A DNA stretch of 64,000 bases. Origin: Compostibacter hankyongensis (GTDB lineage Bacteria; Bacteroidota; Bacteroidia; Chitinophagales; Chitinophagaceae). The DNA lies in assembly GCF_039541075.1 (NCBI RefSeq), contig NZ_BAABFN010000002.1, positions 744,001 to 808,000 on the forward strand, given 5' to 3'. Numbering within the stretch: the stretch's first letter is position 1; each line of letters starts with the position of its first letter. The translations under genes and the position numbers were made by a program. The notes beneath the pieces were generated by a model. It was not told where the DNA came from. It ran no database searches and saw only the letters and a program-made list of their open reading frames with translations. This document shows positions 52,474 to 61,508 of this stretch, one piece after another.

Positions 52474-53049
52474 ATGACCATTGCCCTTCCCCATATCGAC
52501 CGGCGCTGGACGCTCTTCCTGGACCGGGACGGCGTCATCAATGTGGAGCGGCCGGACGACTATGTCCGCTGCTGGGAACAGTTTGTCTTTTATGAGGACG
52601 TTTTACCCGCGCTCCGCGATTTTGCCAAACAATTCGGGACCATCCTGATGGTCACCAACCAGCGGGGAGTGGCCAAAGGGGTGATGAGCCTCCGCGATCT
52701 GGAAGACATCCATCTCCACATGACCGAGGCCATTACCGCGGCAGGCGGACGGCTGGACAGGATCTACTGCTGTACCGACATGGAAGCGGAGAGTCCCTGC
52801 CGCAAACCCAATACCGGCATGGGGCTGGCGGCGCAGAAAGACTTTCCGCAGCTCGACTTCAGCCGTGCGCTCATCATCGGCAATAACCTGTCGGATATGG
52901 AATTCGGGAAAAGGTTGGGCATGTATACCTGCTTGCTGCAGACCACACACCCTGAGCTGGACGATACCCACCCCCTGGTAGACATGGCTTTTCCCCATCT
53001 TTCCGACCTGATCAATGCCCTGCGCTGGGCGCGGCTCCCGGGCGGATAG
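52474..53049 (+). CDS. gmhB: D-glycero-alpha-D-manno-heptose 1,7-bisphosphate phosphatase-like HAD protein
   Basis: A 191-residue HAD phosphatase. Motif I is FLDRDGVINVERPDDY (Asp17 and Asp19), motif II VTNQRG, and SPCRKPNTGM follows GmhB. The zinc loop is short, with Cys99, Cys100 and Cys109. Motif IV reads IIGNNLSDMEFG: an Asn (137) replaces the usual first Asp of GDxxxD, while Asp141 is kept. GmhB removes the C7 phosphate between HddA and HddC. It is separated from hddC by 131 bp holding array B. Confidence 0.88.
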   Translation: MTIALPHIDRRWTLFLDRDGVINVERPDDYVRCWEQFVFYEDVLPALRDFAKQFGTILMVTNQRGVAKGVMSLRDLEDIHLHMTEAITAAGGRLDRIYCCTDMEAESPCRKPNTGMGLAAQKDFPQLDFSRALIIGNNLSDMEFGKRLGMYTCLLQTTHPELDDTHPLVDMAFPHLSDLINALRWARLPGG

Positions 53050-53118
53050 TCATCAATTTCCTGTGACCATGCAATTTTTACCTCCTTTTATTGTTATATT
53101 ACCTGTAAACAAGGTCTG

Positions 53119-54036
53119 ATGCCAGGGAAACTGCTTTTTTTCATGATGCTGTGCAGTTGTTGCCTCCGGGCACAAGCGCAATTGTCCGCCGTAAACAGGG
53201 ACCTGCTGATGCAAAAACAGGATTCTTTGAAAAAGCTGACCCATACGCTCGTCAATGCGCCGCTGGCAGAACAGCGACTGGAGGCCTGCAGGACTTTCGT
53301 CCCCCAGCTTGTCGAGGCATTGAAAGTAAAGGGCTCTTTTTATTTTCAATTCGATTCCCTGCGCGAGATATCCGTCGTCTATCCCCCGGACAGCAGCTTC
53401 CGGATATTTACCTGGGCTCTCGCCGGCGATATGGGCACTTACCGTTACTACGGTACGCTTCAGCAACGCACAGCAAACAATACGCTGCGCATGTTTCCCT
53501 TTTTCGACCATTCCGTCAATACTGCACAGGCAGCCGATACCATTACCGGCCCCAACGCCTGGGTCGGGGCTTTGTACTACAAGATGATCAAAACGGAATA
53601 CAAAGGAAAAACCTATTATACCCTATTCGGCTGGCAGGGCAATAATATGCGCAGCAATAAAAAGATCCTGGAAGCGCTCAGCTTCCGGAACGGACAGCCG
53701 GTGTTCGGAGCGCCGGTTTTCCATTACCAGCGGGATAGCCTGCCCGCCGCCACCTACAACCGCTTTATTCTCGAATACAAAGAAGACGGCAACGCCGGTC
53801 TGAATTACGACCCCGACATGCACATGATCCTCTATGATCATTTACAGTCGCTGAACAAAACACCGGAAAGAAAGTACACCCTCGTGCCGGACGGCACCTA
53901 TGAAGGCTTTAAATGGCAGAACGGCATGTGGGTGCATGTGGACAAGGTCTTTAACGAGGTCTCCAAAAAGCCGCCGGTTCCCGCACCGCTGAAATTCCGC
54001 AGGCAGGTGACCGATACCACCGAAGCCGGGCAATAG
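53119..54036 (+). CDS. Secreted protein of unknown function
   Basis: The 305-residue product has a signal peptide ending LRAQAQ. I do not recognise a domain. It has an N-terminal helical part (LLMQKQDSLKKLTHTLVNA) and a beta-rich middle (FRIFTWALAGDMGTYRYYGTLQQ). The C-terminal YEGFKWQNGMWVHVDKVF resembles the close of a repeat or pocket. Similar secreted proteins are common in Bacteroidota. It lies 69 bp after gmhB and converges on the barrel gene at 54091. Confidence 0.75.
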   Translation: MPGKLLFFMMLCSCCLRAQAQLSAVNRDLLMQKQDSLKKLTHTLVNAPLAEQRLEACRTFVPQLVEALKVKGSFYFQFDSLREISVVYPPDSSFRIFTWALAGDMGTYRYYGTLQQRTANNTLRMFPFFDHSVNTAQAADTITGPNAWVGALYYKMIKTEYKGKTYYTLFGWQGNNMRSNKKILEALSFRNGQPVFGAPVFHYQRDSLPAATYNRFILEYKEDGNAGLNYDPDMHMILYDHLQSLNKTPERKYTLVPDGTYEGFKWQNGMWVHVDKVFNEVSKKPPVPAPLKFRRQVTDTTEAGQ

Positions 54037-54090
54037 CCCTTCCCGCTTGCCGGAATATAAGAAGTCGGTCATTCAGAAAAGAAATTGCCT

Positions 54091-56901
54091 TTACCCCCCG
54101 ATCATGATGCGGCCCCCATGCCGCCCCGGGCCATTCTTGTCCGATTCCCCGAACTTGCGCAGGTTATAGATCAGCTTCAGCATAAAATAGCGGTGTAGCA
54201 CGATGGTCTCCCGGTCCTCGATATAGGTATCGGTGATCTCGCGGCGCACGCTGGTATTCTGGTTCAGCAGGTCATACACGGTAAACTTGAGCGTGGCCTG
54301 ACGCTTTTTGAAGAGGTCCACTCCCACTCCTACATTCCAGAGCCAGTAGCCTTTTCGGAAGCCCGGCGCCACATCGCTGTTATAGGTATAGTTCAGGTCG
54401 CTTTCCCAGCTGAGACGGGTGGGCCAGTAGAGGCTGCCCGAAAATCCGGCCTCATGCATAATGTTGTGCCGGCTGTCCATGGATCCCAGGCTGTATTGGC
54501 TGCTTTCGTACCGGAAGCGGTAAGAAGGCGTGATCTCGTAAAGCTCCTTGTACCCGTAGGTATAGGAAAGGCGAGGCGCCAGCATGAGCCGGTTGCTCAC
54601 ATAGGGGGCTTCGTTTACAAAAGCATGGGTGTGATTATAGTTCATCATCAGGTTAAGGTTTACCCTCCAATGAGAATTCTCCTTCTTTTTGTCCCTGCCG
54701 ATCCCCCCATAGCCCCGGATCTGGTAATTACCGGCAACGTTGGTATAGGTGGTCACCTGCCGTAGCTGTTCATCAAAAGTGGTGACGTCCGTGATCGCAT
54801 TTTTGATATCGCTGTAGGTCACATTGCCATAGACGTTATTCCCGGATTTAAAATCAAAATTGTTAAAGTCCAGCGAAAGGTTCCGGTATATGGAGGGCTT
54901 CAGATCCGGATTGCCTTTTATGATATAAAGCGGGTTGGTATTGTCCGCCACCGGAAGCAGCTGCGCGATATCCGGCTGCTGCACCTGTGCGAGGTAGCGG
55001 AGGCTGAGCCGGCCGTTCTTGATCTTGCGGGCAAGATTCACATAAGGGGATATAAAGAACTGTCGCTGATCAATGGACAGGTCATGCGTATAGGAATAAT
55101 GGTGCAGCCCGATAAAGTTAAAATCGGCCGCAGCATCCAGCTGCCATTTTTCGTCCTGATAGGCCGTACCCAACCTGGGTGTCTGTACGTTTACATTGCT
55201 GCGGAACTTGTTGGTATAGGCGGAATCCAGCTGCGTATGCTTGCCGGTGGCGGCTTCGAGGTCAAACGTTTTTTTGTCCGTCAGCCCGTAACGCCCCTCC
55301 AGGTTATAGGCAAAGGTCGCCCTCAGCTTATCCGTCAGTGGCTGCGTATAGCGCAGACCGGCGTTATAGTCATTGCTGCTGACATTATTATCGATATACT
55401 GGTTTACGGAATCGTCCGGAGTGGCGTCGTCATAAAAGCTATTCCGGTAGCTGTTGTAATCCCCGGCCCGGGATGTTTTGATGTTGCTGTACGCGGAGAG
55501 GGAAAGCATCTGCCCTTTTCTTTTGAAGGTGCGGAAAATGTTCAGGTTCTGGCTGAAGGTATTGTCCTGCTGGTCGGTGACATACCGGCTGTCGCTTTCA
55601 TTCACAGGCTGCTGCTTTTCTCCCAGCGACACGGAATGGCTGTTGCTGACACCCTGCTTGTTGCTGAAGCTGATGTTGGGAGCGTAATAGACGTTCCAGA
55701 GGGAATCTTTATAGGTCAACGTGGCCGCCATGCGGTGGTTGATGTTGTTGCTCCGTTCTTGCTTCTCGGTATTGTAATAAGACAATGAATCCGGCAGAAG
55801 ATTCTGCCGCGCGGTTTTGGTATCGTTTTCCAGGGAAAGGCCGCCGTAGAAATAGCTGCCGTTCAGCGAAAAGTGCTTTCCGAAGTCATTGTTATAATTG
55901 ATGCCGGCGGTGGTGGTCTTCTTAATCCCTTCTTCATTGTTGCCGAAGTTCAGCCCGTTGATCCCGAATGCGCCGTTGCGGCTTACCATGACGGTGCGGA
56001 CGCCACCGCCGCCGCCCAGCATGTCCACCACCTCATCGATGCTGAAGCCGATGTCGTTGATATTGTTTACCGCACCCAATATGCTGATGCGCTGCTTACC
56101 TTTGAAATAGTTCAGCATGGCGCTGGCATCGTAATACCGGTCGGTGCCGTAATCTGCATAAGCCCGGCCGAAGAAGCCCTGGTCTTTTCCCTTCTTCAGC
56201 GTGATGTTGAGGGTTTTGGTATCTCCCGATGCGGGAGCCCCGCTGAGCTCTTCTTCGCGGGTCTTGGTATCCGTCACCTGCACCTTGTCGACGATCTCTA
56301 CCGGCAGGTTCTTGCTGGCCACCCTGGGGTCGTTGCCAAAAAATGCCTTCCCGTCCACCAGGATACGCGATACAGGCTTCCCCTCTGCGGTAATGTTGCC
56401 ATCCGCATCCACATCCACACCGGGCAGCTTCTTCAGCAGGTCCTCGATCACCGAATTGGGACGGGTCTTGAAAGCGGCGGCGTTGAACTCGAGCGTATCG
56501 CCCCGTATGGCAATGGGAGGCCGTTCGCCGGTAACAGTAACCTCGTCCAGGGCGGTGGAGGACATCGACAAGTAGATCGTGCCGAGGTTCAGCTGCTGCG
56601 CACCGTCTTCCAGTCTTTGCCGGTGGGAACGGTAGCCGGTGTAAAACAGCGTCAGCTGCACCGGCGTATCCCGGGGAATGCCTTCCAGCAGAAATGCACC
56701 TTGGTCATTGGTGAGGGTGTAGCTGACCAGAGAGCTGTCCCTGACTTTTTTTGCATATACCGTGGCCAGCGGCAACGGCTCCCGGCTGACGGAATCCCGG
56801 AGCACGCCCCGGACCGTATAGGTACCAACCTGTCCGTATACGACTCCGGCACACCCGGCCATCAGACAGCAAAGAAAAAAACGGATTGATATTCTGCGCA
56901 T
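54091..56901 (-). CDS. TonB-receptor-like outer-membrane beta-barrel protein
   Basis: The 936-residue product has a signal peptide ending VVYGQ, a CarboxypepD_reg-like domain (VRGVLRDSVSREPLPLATVYAKK), then a plug-like region with the OMP_b-brl_3 family motif: RGDTLEFNAAAFKTRPNSVIEDLLKKLPGVDVDADGNI (segments EFNAAAFKTRPNS and LLKKLPGVDVDADG) and ILVDGKAFFGNDP. The barrel ends in a basic RHGGRIMIGG tail. It belongs to the TonB-dependent-receptor-like barrels of Bacteroidota with unknown ligands. It lies 157 bp downstream of lepA on the same strand. Confidence 0.9.
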   Translation of the reverse strand: MRRISIRFFLCCLMAGCAGVVYGQVGTYTVRGVLRDSVSREPLPLATVYAKKVRDSSLVSYTLTNDQGAFLLEGIPRDTPVQLTLFYTGYRSHRQRLEDGAQQLNLGTIYLSMSSTALDEVTVTGERPPIAIRGDTLEFNAAAFKTRPNSVIEDLLKKLPGVDVDADGNITAEGKPVSRILVDGKAFFGNDPRVASKNLPVEIVDKVQVTDTKTREEELSGAPASGDTKTLNITLKKGKDQGFFGRAYADYGTDRYYDASAMLNYFKGKQRISILGAVNNINDIGFSIDEVVDMLGGGGGVRTVMVSRNGAFGINGLNFGNNEEGIKKTTTAGINYNNDFGKHFSLNGSYFYGGLSLENDTKTARQNLLPDSLSYYNTEKQERSNNINHRMAATLTYKDSLWNVYYAPNISFSNKQGVSNSHSVSLGEKQQPVNESDSRYVTDQQDNTFSQNLNIFRTFKRKGQMLSLSAYSNIKTSRAGDYNSYRNSFYDDATPDDSVNQYIDNNVSSNDYNAGLRYTQPLTDKLRATFAYNLEGRYGLTDKKTFDLEAATGKHTQLDSAYTNKFRSNVNVQTPRLGTAYQDEKWQLDAAADFNFIGLHHYSYTHDLSIDQRQFFISPYVNLARKIKNGRLSLRYLAQVQQPDIAQLLPVADNTNPLYIIKGNPDLKPSIYRNLSLDFNNFDFKSGNNVYGNVTYSDIKNAITDVTTFDEQLRQVTTYTNVAGNYQIRGYGGIGRDKKKENSHWRVNLNLMMNYNHTHAFVNEAPYVSNRLMLAPRLSYTYGYKELYEITPSYRFRYESSQYSLGSMDSRHNIMHEAGFSGSLYWPTRLSWESDLNYTYNSDVAPGFRKGYWLWNVGVGVDLFKKRQATLKFTVYDLLNQNTSVRREITDTYIEDRETIVLHRYFMLKLIYNLRKFGESDKNGPGRHGGRIMIGG

Positions 56902-57058
56902 GGATCTGAATTACGATCCGGCAAATTACGAATATTTCGGAATAAAACGAAAAAATCGTTTACTTCTCATCAGAACAAGCCCGGAAGCGGGCGGGCTTTG
57001 AAGCGGAAAGCCCCCGCCCTTCAAAAGCCCTCGCCTTCAGAGGATGATGAGGAACGGG

Positions 57059-58849
57059 TTAATCCTCCAGCTTCAGCACGGCCAGGAAGGCTTCCTGCGG
57101 CACTTCCACATTGCCGATCTGGCGCATGCGTTTTTTACCTTCTTTTTGTTTTTCGAGGAGCTTGCGTTTACGGGATATATCGCCGCCGTAGCATTTGGCG
57201 GTCACATCCTTGCGCATGGCGGAGATGTTTTCGCGGGCGATGATCTTGGCGCCGATGGCAGCCTGGATGGCGATCTGGAATTGCTGCCGGGGCAGCAGCT
57301 CTTTGAGCTTCAGACAGAGCTTACGGCCAAAATCCTGGGCGCGGCTGCGGTGGATAAGGGCGCTCAGGGCGTCGACGGTATCCCCGTTGAGCAGGATATC
57401 CATCTTGGCAATATCGGATTCCCGGTAGTCCAGCGGTGTATAGTCAAACGAAGCATAGCCGCGGGTAAGGGATTTCAGCCGGTCATAAAAATCAAACACG
57501 ATCTCTGCCAGGGGCATCTCAAAGGTGAGTTCCACACGGGTAGGCGTAAGATAGCTCTGGTTTTTCAGCATGCCCCGCTTGTTCAGGCAAAGCGTCATAA
57601 TGCTGCCGATATATTCGGGAAGCGTAATGATCTGAGCGCGGATAAACGGTTCTTCGATGCGCGCCAGCCGGCTGGGATCGGGCATCTCCGAAGGATTGTT
57701 TACCGTCAGCTTTTGGCCGTTGGTAGCATAGGCAAAATAGCTTACGTTGGGAACGGTGGTGATCACCGACTGGTTAAATTCGCGTTCCAGCCGTTCCTGG
57801 ATGATCTCCATGTGCAGCATCCCCAGGAAACCGCAGCGGAAGCCAAAGCCCAGCGCCTGGGAGGTCTCCGGCTCAAATACCAGCGAGGCGTCGTTGAGCT
57901 GCAGCTTGCCCATGCATTCGCGCAGCTCTTCAAAATCCTCCGTATTCACGGGGAAGATGCCGGCAAAGACCATCGGCTTTACTTCCTCAAAGCCTTTGAT
58001 GGCTTTTTCGCAGGGTCGTTTGGCCAGGGTAATGGTATCCCCTACCTTCACCTCCTTTGCATTTTTGATACCGGTGATGATATATCCTACATTACCGGTA
58101 CCCACCTGCTCCTTCGGATTCAGTCCCAACTTGAGCGTGCCCACCTCGTCGGCCTCATACTCCATACCGGTATTGACAAACTTTACCTGATCGCCCTTCC
58201 GGATAACGCCGTTGTATACACGGTAATACGCAATGATACCGCGGAAGGAATTGAATACACTGTCGAAGATCAACGCCTGCAGCGGCGCCTCCGGATCGCC
58301 TTTAGGCGGGGGAATGCGGCGGATAATGGCCTGCAGCACCTCCTCTACGCCCAGGCCCGTTTTCCCGCTGGCCAGCAGGATATCTTCCTCCGGGCATCCG
58401 ATCAGGTCCATGATCTGGTCCTTTACTTCGGCGATCATAGCGCCATCCATGTCCACCTTGTTGATCACCGGAATGATCTCGAGATCATTGTCGATCGCGA
58501 GGTACAGGTTGGAGATGGTCTGGGCCTGGATACCCTGGGTGGCGTCTACCAGCAGCAGGGCCCCCTCGCAGGCCGCCAGGGCGCGGGACACCTCGTAGGA
58601 GAAGTCCACATGACCGGGGGTATCGATAAGGTTAAAAATATAAGTGGTGCCGTCATACACGTAGTTCATCTGTATGGCGTGACTCTTGATGGTGATCCCC
58701 TTCTCGCGCTCCAGGTCCATATCGTCCAGCACCTGGGCCTGCATTTCCCGGCTGGTAATGGTATGGGTATGCTCAAGCAGCCGGTCGGCCAGGGTGCTCT
58801 TACCGTGATCGATATGGGCGATAATACAGAAATTGCGGATGTGCTTCAT
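57059..58849 (-). CDS. lepA: Elongation factor 4 (LepA)
   Basis: A 596-residue ribosome-associated GTPase that acts on stalled or mis-translocated ribosomes. The G1 loop AHIDHGKST (9-17), G3 DTPGHVDF and G4 NKVD are intact; the C-terminal domain ends SRKRKLLEKQKEGKKRMRQIG. The frame is open 62 codons upstream, but MKHIRNFCIIAHIDHGKST is the standard LepA start and a TATCTTTG element lies just upstream, so I use 58849. Confidence 0.96.
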   Translation of the reverse strand: MKHIRNFCIIAHIDHGKSTLADRLLEHTHTITSREMQAQVLDDMDLEREKGITIKSHAIQMNYVYDGTTYIFNLIDTPGHVDFSYEVSRALAACEGALLLVDATQGIQAQTISNLYLAIDNDLEIIPVINKVDMDGAMIAEVKDQIMDLIGCPEEDILLASGKTGLGVEEVLQAIIRRIPPPKGDPEAPLQALIFDSVFNSFRGIIAYYRVYNGVIRKGDQVKFVNTGMEYEADEVGTLKLGLNPKEQVGTGNVGYIITGIKNAKEVKVGDTITLAKRPCEKAIKGFEEVKPMVFAGIFPVNTEDFEELRECMGKLQLNDASLVFEPETSQALGFGFRCGFLGMLHMEIIQERLEREFNQSVITTVPNVSYFAYATNGQKLTVNNPSEMPDPSRLARIEEPFIRAQIITLPEYIGSIMTLCLNKRGMLKNQSYLTPTRVELTFEMPLAEIVFDFYDRLKSLTRGYASFDYTPLDYRESDIAKMDILLNGDTVDALSALIHRSRAQDFGRKLCLKLKELLPRQQFQIAIQAAIGAKIIARENISAMRKDVTAKCYGGDISRKRKLLEKQKEGKKRMRQIGNVEVPQEAFLAVLKLED

Positions 58850-58865
58850 ATAAAAAAACTCCATG

Positions 58866-58873
58866 CAAAGATA
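58866..58873 (-). promoter_or_regulatory. -7 element of lepA
   Basis: The minus strand reads TATCTTTG, matching TAnnTTTG, and gives a leader of about 10 nt before the start at 58849. Confidence 0.5.
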
Positions 58874-58953
58874 AGCAAAACCGGCCGCAGCTGAAGATAC
58901 AGACGCGCCGGTTGGCCCGCAAAAGTACGTTATCGGGCCGATATGTTTTTTCG

Positions 58954-58961
58954 TATTTTTG
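58954..58961 (+). promoter_or_regulatory. -7 element of rocD, possibly leaderless
   Basis: TATTTTTG matches TAnnTTTG and ends 5 bp before the ATG at 58966, so the transcript start would fall at or next to the start codon. Confidence 0.5.
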
Positions 58962-58965
58962 GACC

Positions 58966-60213
58966 ATGACCGAAGCCCATATCCGCAATGACCAGACCCG
59001 CCGTTTTCTCGATCTGGAAGAACAGTTTGGCGCACACAACTATCATCCGCTCCCCGTGGTGCTGACCCGGGGATCGGGCGTCTTTGTTTGGGATGTGGAA
59101 GACCGGCGGTATTACGATTTTCTTTCCGCTTATTCCGCCGTCAACCAGGGCCACAGCCATCCCCGCATCCTGTCTGCCTTCACCGCCCAGGCGCAGCGGC
59201 TCACCCTTACCTCCAGGGCCTTTCACAACGACCAGCTGGGGGAGTTCTGCCGCTATATCACCACGCTCTTTGGCTATGACAAGGTACTGCCCATGAATTC
59301 GGGTGCGGAGGCGGTGGAAACAGCGCTGAAGCTGTGCCGCAAATGGGGGTATGAAACAAAAGGCATTCCCGCCGGAAAGGCAAAGATCATCGTGTGCCGG
59401 AATAACTTTCACGGACGTACGGTCAGCATTGTTTCGTTCAGCACCGACCCGTCGGCCAGAAACGGCTTCGGCCCCTATACCCCCGGCTTTGAAGTAGTCC
59501 CATACAATGATCTGCCCGCGCTGGCCGCGGCGTTGCAGGACAAGGAGGTGGCGGGGTTCCTGGTTGAGCCCATCCAGGGCGAGGCCGGCGTGATCGTCCC
59601 CGACGCCGGTTATCTGCAGCAGGCTTTCCGGTATTGCCGGGAGGCGGGAGCGCTGTTTATCGCCGATGAAATACAGACCGGGCTCTGCCGCACGGGGAGG
59701 ATGCTTTGCTGCGATTATGAAGCGGTGCATCCCGATATACTGATCCTGGGCAAGGCCCTTTCCGGGGGGATGTTGCCGGTATCGGCTGTGCTGGCCGATG
59801 ACGCGGTGATGCTGACCATCCGGCCGGGAGAGCACGGGTCCACCTACGGCGGCAATCCTTTGGCCTGCCGGACCGCTATGGCGGCGCTCGAAGTGCTGCA
59901 GGACGAAAACATGGCGGAAAATGCCGCCGTATCCGGCGCTTTTTTCCGGGAGGCGTTGCAATCGCTGCAGTCGCCGCTGATCAGCGGAATAAGGGGCAAA
60001 GGCCTGCTTAACGCCATAACGATCCGCCACTCCCGCGCAGACGCGGCCTGGGAGCTTTGCCTGGCCCTGAAAGCAAACGGGTTGCTGGCCAAGCCCACGC
60101 ATGGCGACAAAATACGGTTCGCCCCTCCCCTTACCATTACCCGGGAGCAGCTGGAAGAATGCGTGGACATCATTGCCAAAAGCCTGCGGGTCCTTGAAAA
60201 AGGCGAAAGGTGA
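58966..60213 (+). CDS. rocD: Ornithine--oxo-acid transaminase
   Basis: A PLP-dependent class III aminotransferase of 415 residues, turning ornithine into glutamate semialdehyde. The start MTEAHIRNDQTRRFLDLEEQFGAHNYHPLPVVL (segment FGAHNYHPLPVVL) is characteristic of RocD. NSGAEAVETALKL, IADEIQTGLCRTG (Asp234 binds the PLP ring nitrogen) and the Schiff-base Lys263 in LGKALSGGMLP are intact. The ATG at 58966 is supported by the promoter element just upstream. Its last codons (GEKGER-like, seen as EKGER) coincide with the start of repeat array C. Confidence 0.94.
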   Translation: MTEAHIRNDQTRRFLDLEEQFGAHNYHPLPVVLTRGSGVFVWDVEDRRYYDFLSAYSAVNQGHSHPRILSAFTAQAQRLTLTSRAFHNDQLGEFCRYITTLFGYDKVLPMNSGAEAVETALKLCRKWGYETKGIPAGKAKIIVCRNNFHGRTVSIVSFSTDPSARNGFGPYTPGFEVVPYNDLPALAAALQDKEVAGFLVEPIQGEAGVIVPDAGYLQQAFRYCREAGALFIADEIQTGLCRTGRMLCCDYEAVHPDILILGKALSGGMLPVSAVLADDAVMLTIRPGEHGSTYGGNPLACRTAMAALEVLQDENMAENAAVSGAFFREALQSLQSPLISGIRGKGLLNAITIRHSRADAAWELCLALKANGLLAKPTHGDKIRFAPPLTITREQLEECVDIIAKSLRVLEKGER

Positions 60214-60358
60214 AAGGATAAAGGCGAAAGGCATTTAAGGAAGTCTAAGGTTCAAAGTCTGACGTCTAAGGTTTCATTCCAAACAAATTAACTTTAGACC
60301 TTGAATCTTAGACCTTAAACCAATTAACAAGAAACCCCAAACCTCAAACCGGAAACTT
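60205..60358. repeat. Degenerate 7-nt-period array C with internal inverted repeat
   Basis: Twenty-two heptamers in one uninterrupted phase fill the spacer from the rocD stop (60211-60213) to the VIT1 start (60362). The left part reads GAAAGGT, GAAAGGA, TAAAGGC, GAAAGGC, then AAGGTTC and AAAGTCT. The right part is the inverse sense (AGACCTT, GAATCTT, AGACCTT, CAAACCT). 60243-60262 and 60294-60313 are complementary at 17 of 20 positions. Confidence 0.75.
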
Positions 60359-60361
60359 CTC

Positions 60362-61057
60362 ATGACTGAGCACCAGGAACGGCATCTGCAGAGCTCGGAC
60401 TTTCTCACCGATATCGTCATCGGCATGTCCGACGGGCTGACGGTGCCTTTTGCGCTGGCGGCCGGGCTGAGCGCCGCCGTCAGCAGCACGGGCATCATCA
60501 TCACGGCCGGCATAGCCGAGATCGCCGCAGGCGCTATCGCCATGGGCCTGGGAGGCTACCTGGCCGGAAAAACCGAGCTGGACCATTATCAGGCGGAACT
60601 CCGGCGGGAATACCAGGAAGTGGAGACGGTTCCCGAAACCGAAAAAAAAGAGGTCCGGGATATCTTTGCGCGCCTCGGCCTGAGCGAGGAGATACGGCAG
60701 AAAGCGGCCGAAGAGATGGCGCAGAACAAAAAGCTCTGGGTGGATTTTATGATGAAGTACGAGCTGGGGCTGGACAAACCCGATCCCCGCAGGGCGCGCA
60801 ACAGCGCGCTCAACATCGGGCTTTCCTATGTAGTGGGAGGGATCGTTCCGCTGAGCCCTTACTTTTTTACCGGCACTCCCCTTTCGGGTTTGAAATATTC
60901 CTGTATCGTCACCGCCATCTGTCTGCTTGTATTCGGCTATTTCAAGGCCAGCGTCACGGGCCAGTCGCCCTGGAAGGGCGCATTAAGGGTATTGCTGATC
61001 GGGGGACTGGCAGCGGCGGCCGCTTTTTTTGTGGCGCGGCTTTTTACGCAGGCCTGA
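60362..61057 (+). CDS. VIT1/CCC1 family iron/manganese transporter
   Basis: A 231-residue protein with five hydrophobic helices. SSDFLTDIVIGMSDGLTVPFALAAGLSAA (segments DIVIGMSDGLTVPFALAAG) and GIAEIAAGAIAMGLGGYLAGKTE match VIT1/CCC1. The cytoplasmic metal-binding helix segment (AELRREYQEVETVPETEKKEV, in part REYQEVETVPETEKKE) is rich in Glu. These transporters move Fe2+ or Mn2+ out of the cytoplasm. Stop codons of this gene and the opposing small membrane protein gene are 1 bp apart. Confidence 0.92.
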   Translation: MTEHQERHLQSSDFLTDIVIGMSDGLTVPFALAAGLSAAVSSTGIIITAGIAEIAAGAIAMGLGGYLAGKTELDHYQAELRREYQEVETVPETEKKEVRDIFARLGLSEEIRQKAAEEMAQNKKLWVDFMMKYELGLDKPDPRRARNSALNIGLSYVVGGIVPLSPYFFTGTPLSGLKYSCIVTAICLLVFGYFKASVTGQSPWKGALRVLLIGGLAAAAAFFVARLFTQA

Positions 61058-61058
61058 G

Positions 61059-61460
61059 CTAACGCTTTATCCGGGAAGGGGGCACATAGGGCAGCATGGC
61101 CGCCACCAGCATCAGCAGGCCAAGAATAAGGGTAAGATACAATCCTATCTTTTTTTCGGGACAATATCCCATTTCACAATGGGCAAAAATAAAATAGTTC
61201 CGGATGTTCCAGGCGACCATGGCAGCGCCGATAAAGAGATTAGTGCGTTTGGCCCAGATGCGCGGGATCAGGCTGAAGATCAGGAAAAGTATCCCCAGAC
61301 CAATGTTCAGTATCCCCGGAGCGCCAAAATTGGAAGTGCCGGTATCCATACCGCTGTAAGTGGCCTGTATCGGCGCAATGTATATCCAGGGCAGGTAAGC
61401 GCTGACGATCATCAGCACCGCCGCGGCCATGCCCAGGTAATGAAACAGTTTTCCCTTCAT
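61059..61460 (-). CDS. Small membrane protein of unknown function
   Basis: A 133-residue protein with four predicted helices: KLFHYLGMAAAVLMIVSAYLPW, ILNIGLGILFLIFSLI, NLFIGAAMVAWNIRNYFIF and LYLTLILGLLMLVAAMLPY. CEMGYC between the last two could be a redox or metal pair. I do not recognise the family with confidence. The start at 61460 (MKGKL) is chosen because a TATCTTTG -7 element lies at 61465-61472; the longer frame from 61481 would begin upstream of the promoter. Confidence 0.7.
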   Translation of the reverse strand: MKGKLFHYLGMAAAVLMIVSAYLPWIYIAPIQATYSGMDTGTSNFGAPGILNIGLGILFLIFSLIPRIWAKRTNLFIGAAMVAWNIRNYFIFAHCEMGYCPEKKIGLYLTLILGLLMLVAAMLPYVPPSRIKR

Positions 61461-61464
61461 CGGG

Positions 61465-61472
61465 CAAAGATA
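61465..61472 (-). promoter_or_regulatory. -7 element of the small membrane protein gene, possibly leaderless
   Basis: The minus strand reads TATCTTTG. Its end is 5 bp from the ATG at 61460, so the mRNA would start at or next to the start codon. Confidence 0.5.
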
Positions 61473-61508
61473 ATCCTTCATTCTCTGTCATTGCGTTATT
61501 TTGCAGGT

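Noticed and set aside
57044..58894. 616-codon plus-strand open frame opposite lepA
   Set aside because: It lies antisense to an unmistakable lepA and its translation shows no domain; it is a shadow in G+C-rich coding DNA.
58930..60234. 434-codon minus-strand open frame opposite rocD
   Set aside because: It is antisense to rocD, which has all catalytic motifs; the translation is Arg/Gln/Pro-rich and unlike any family.
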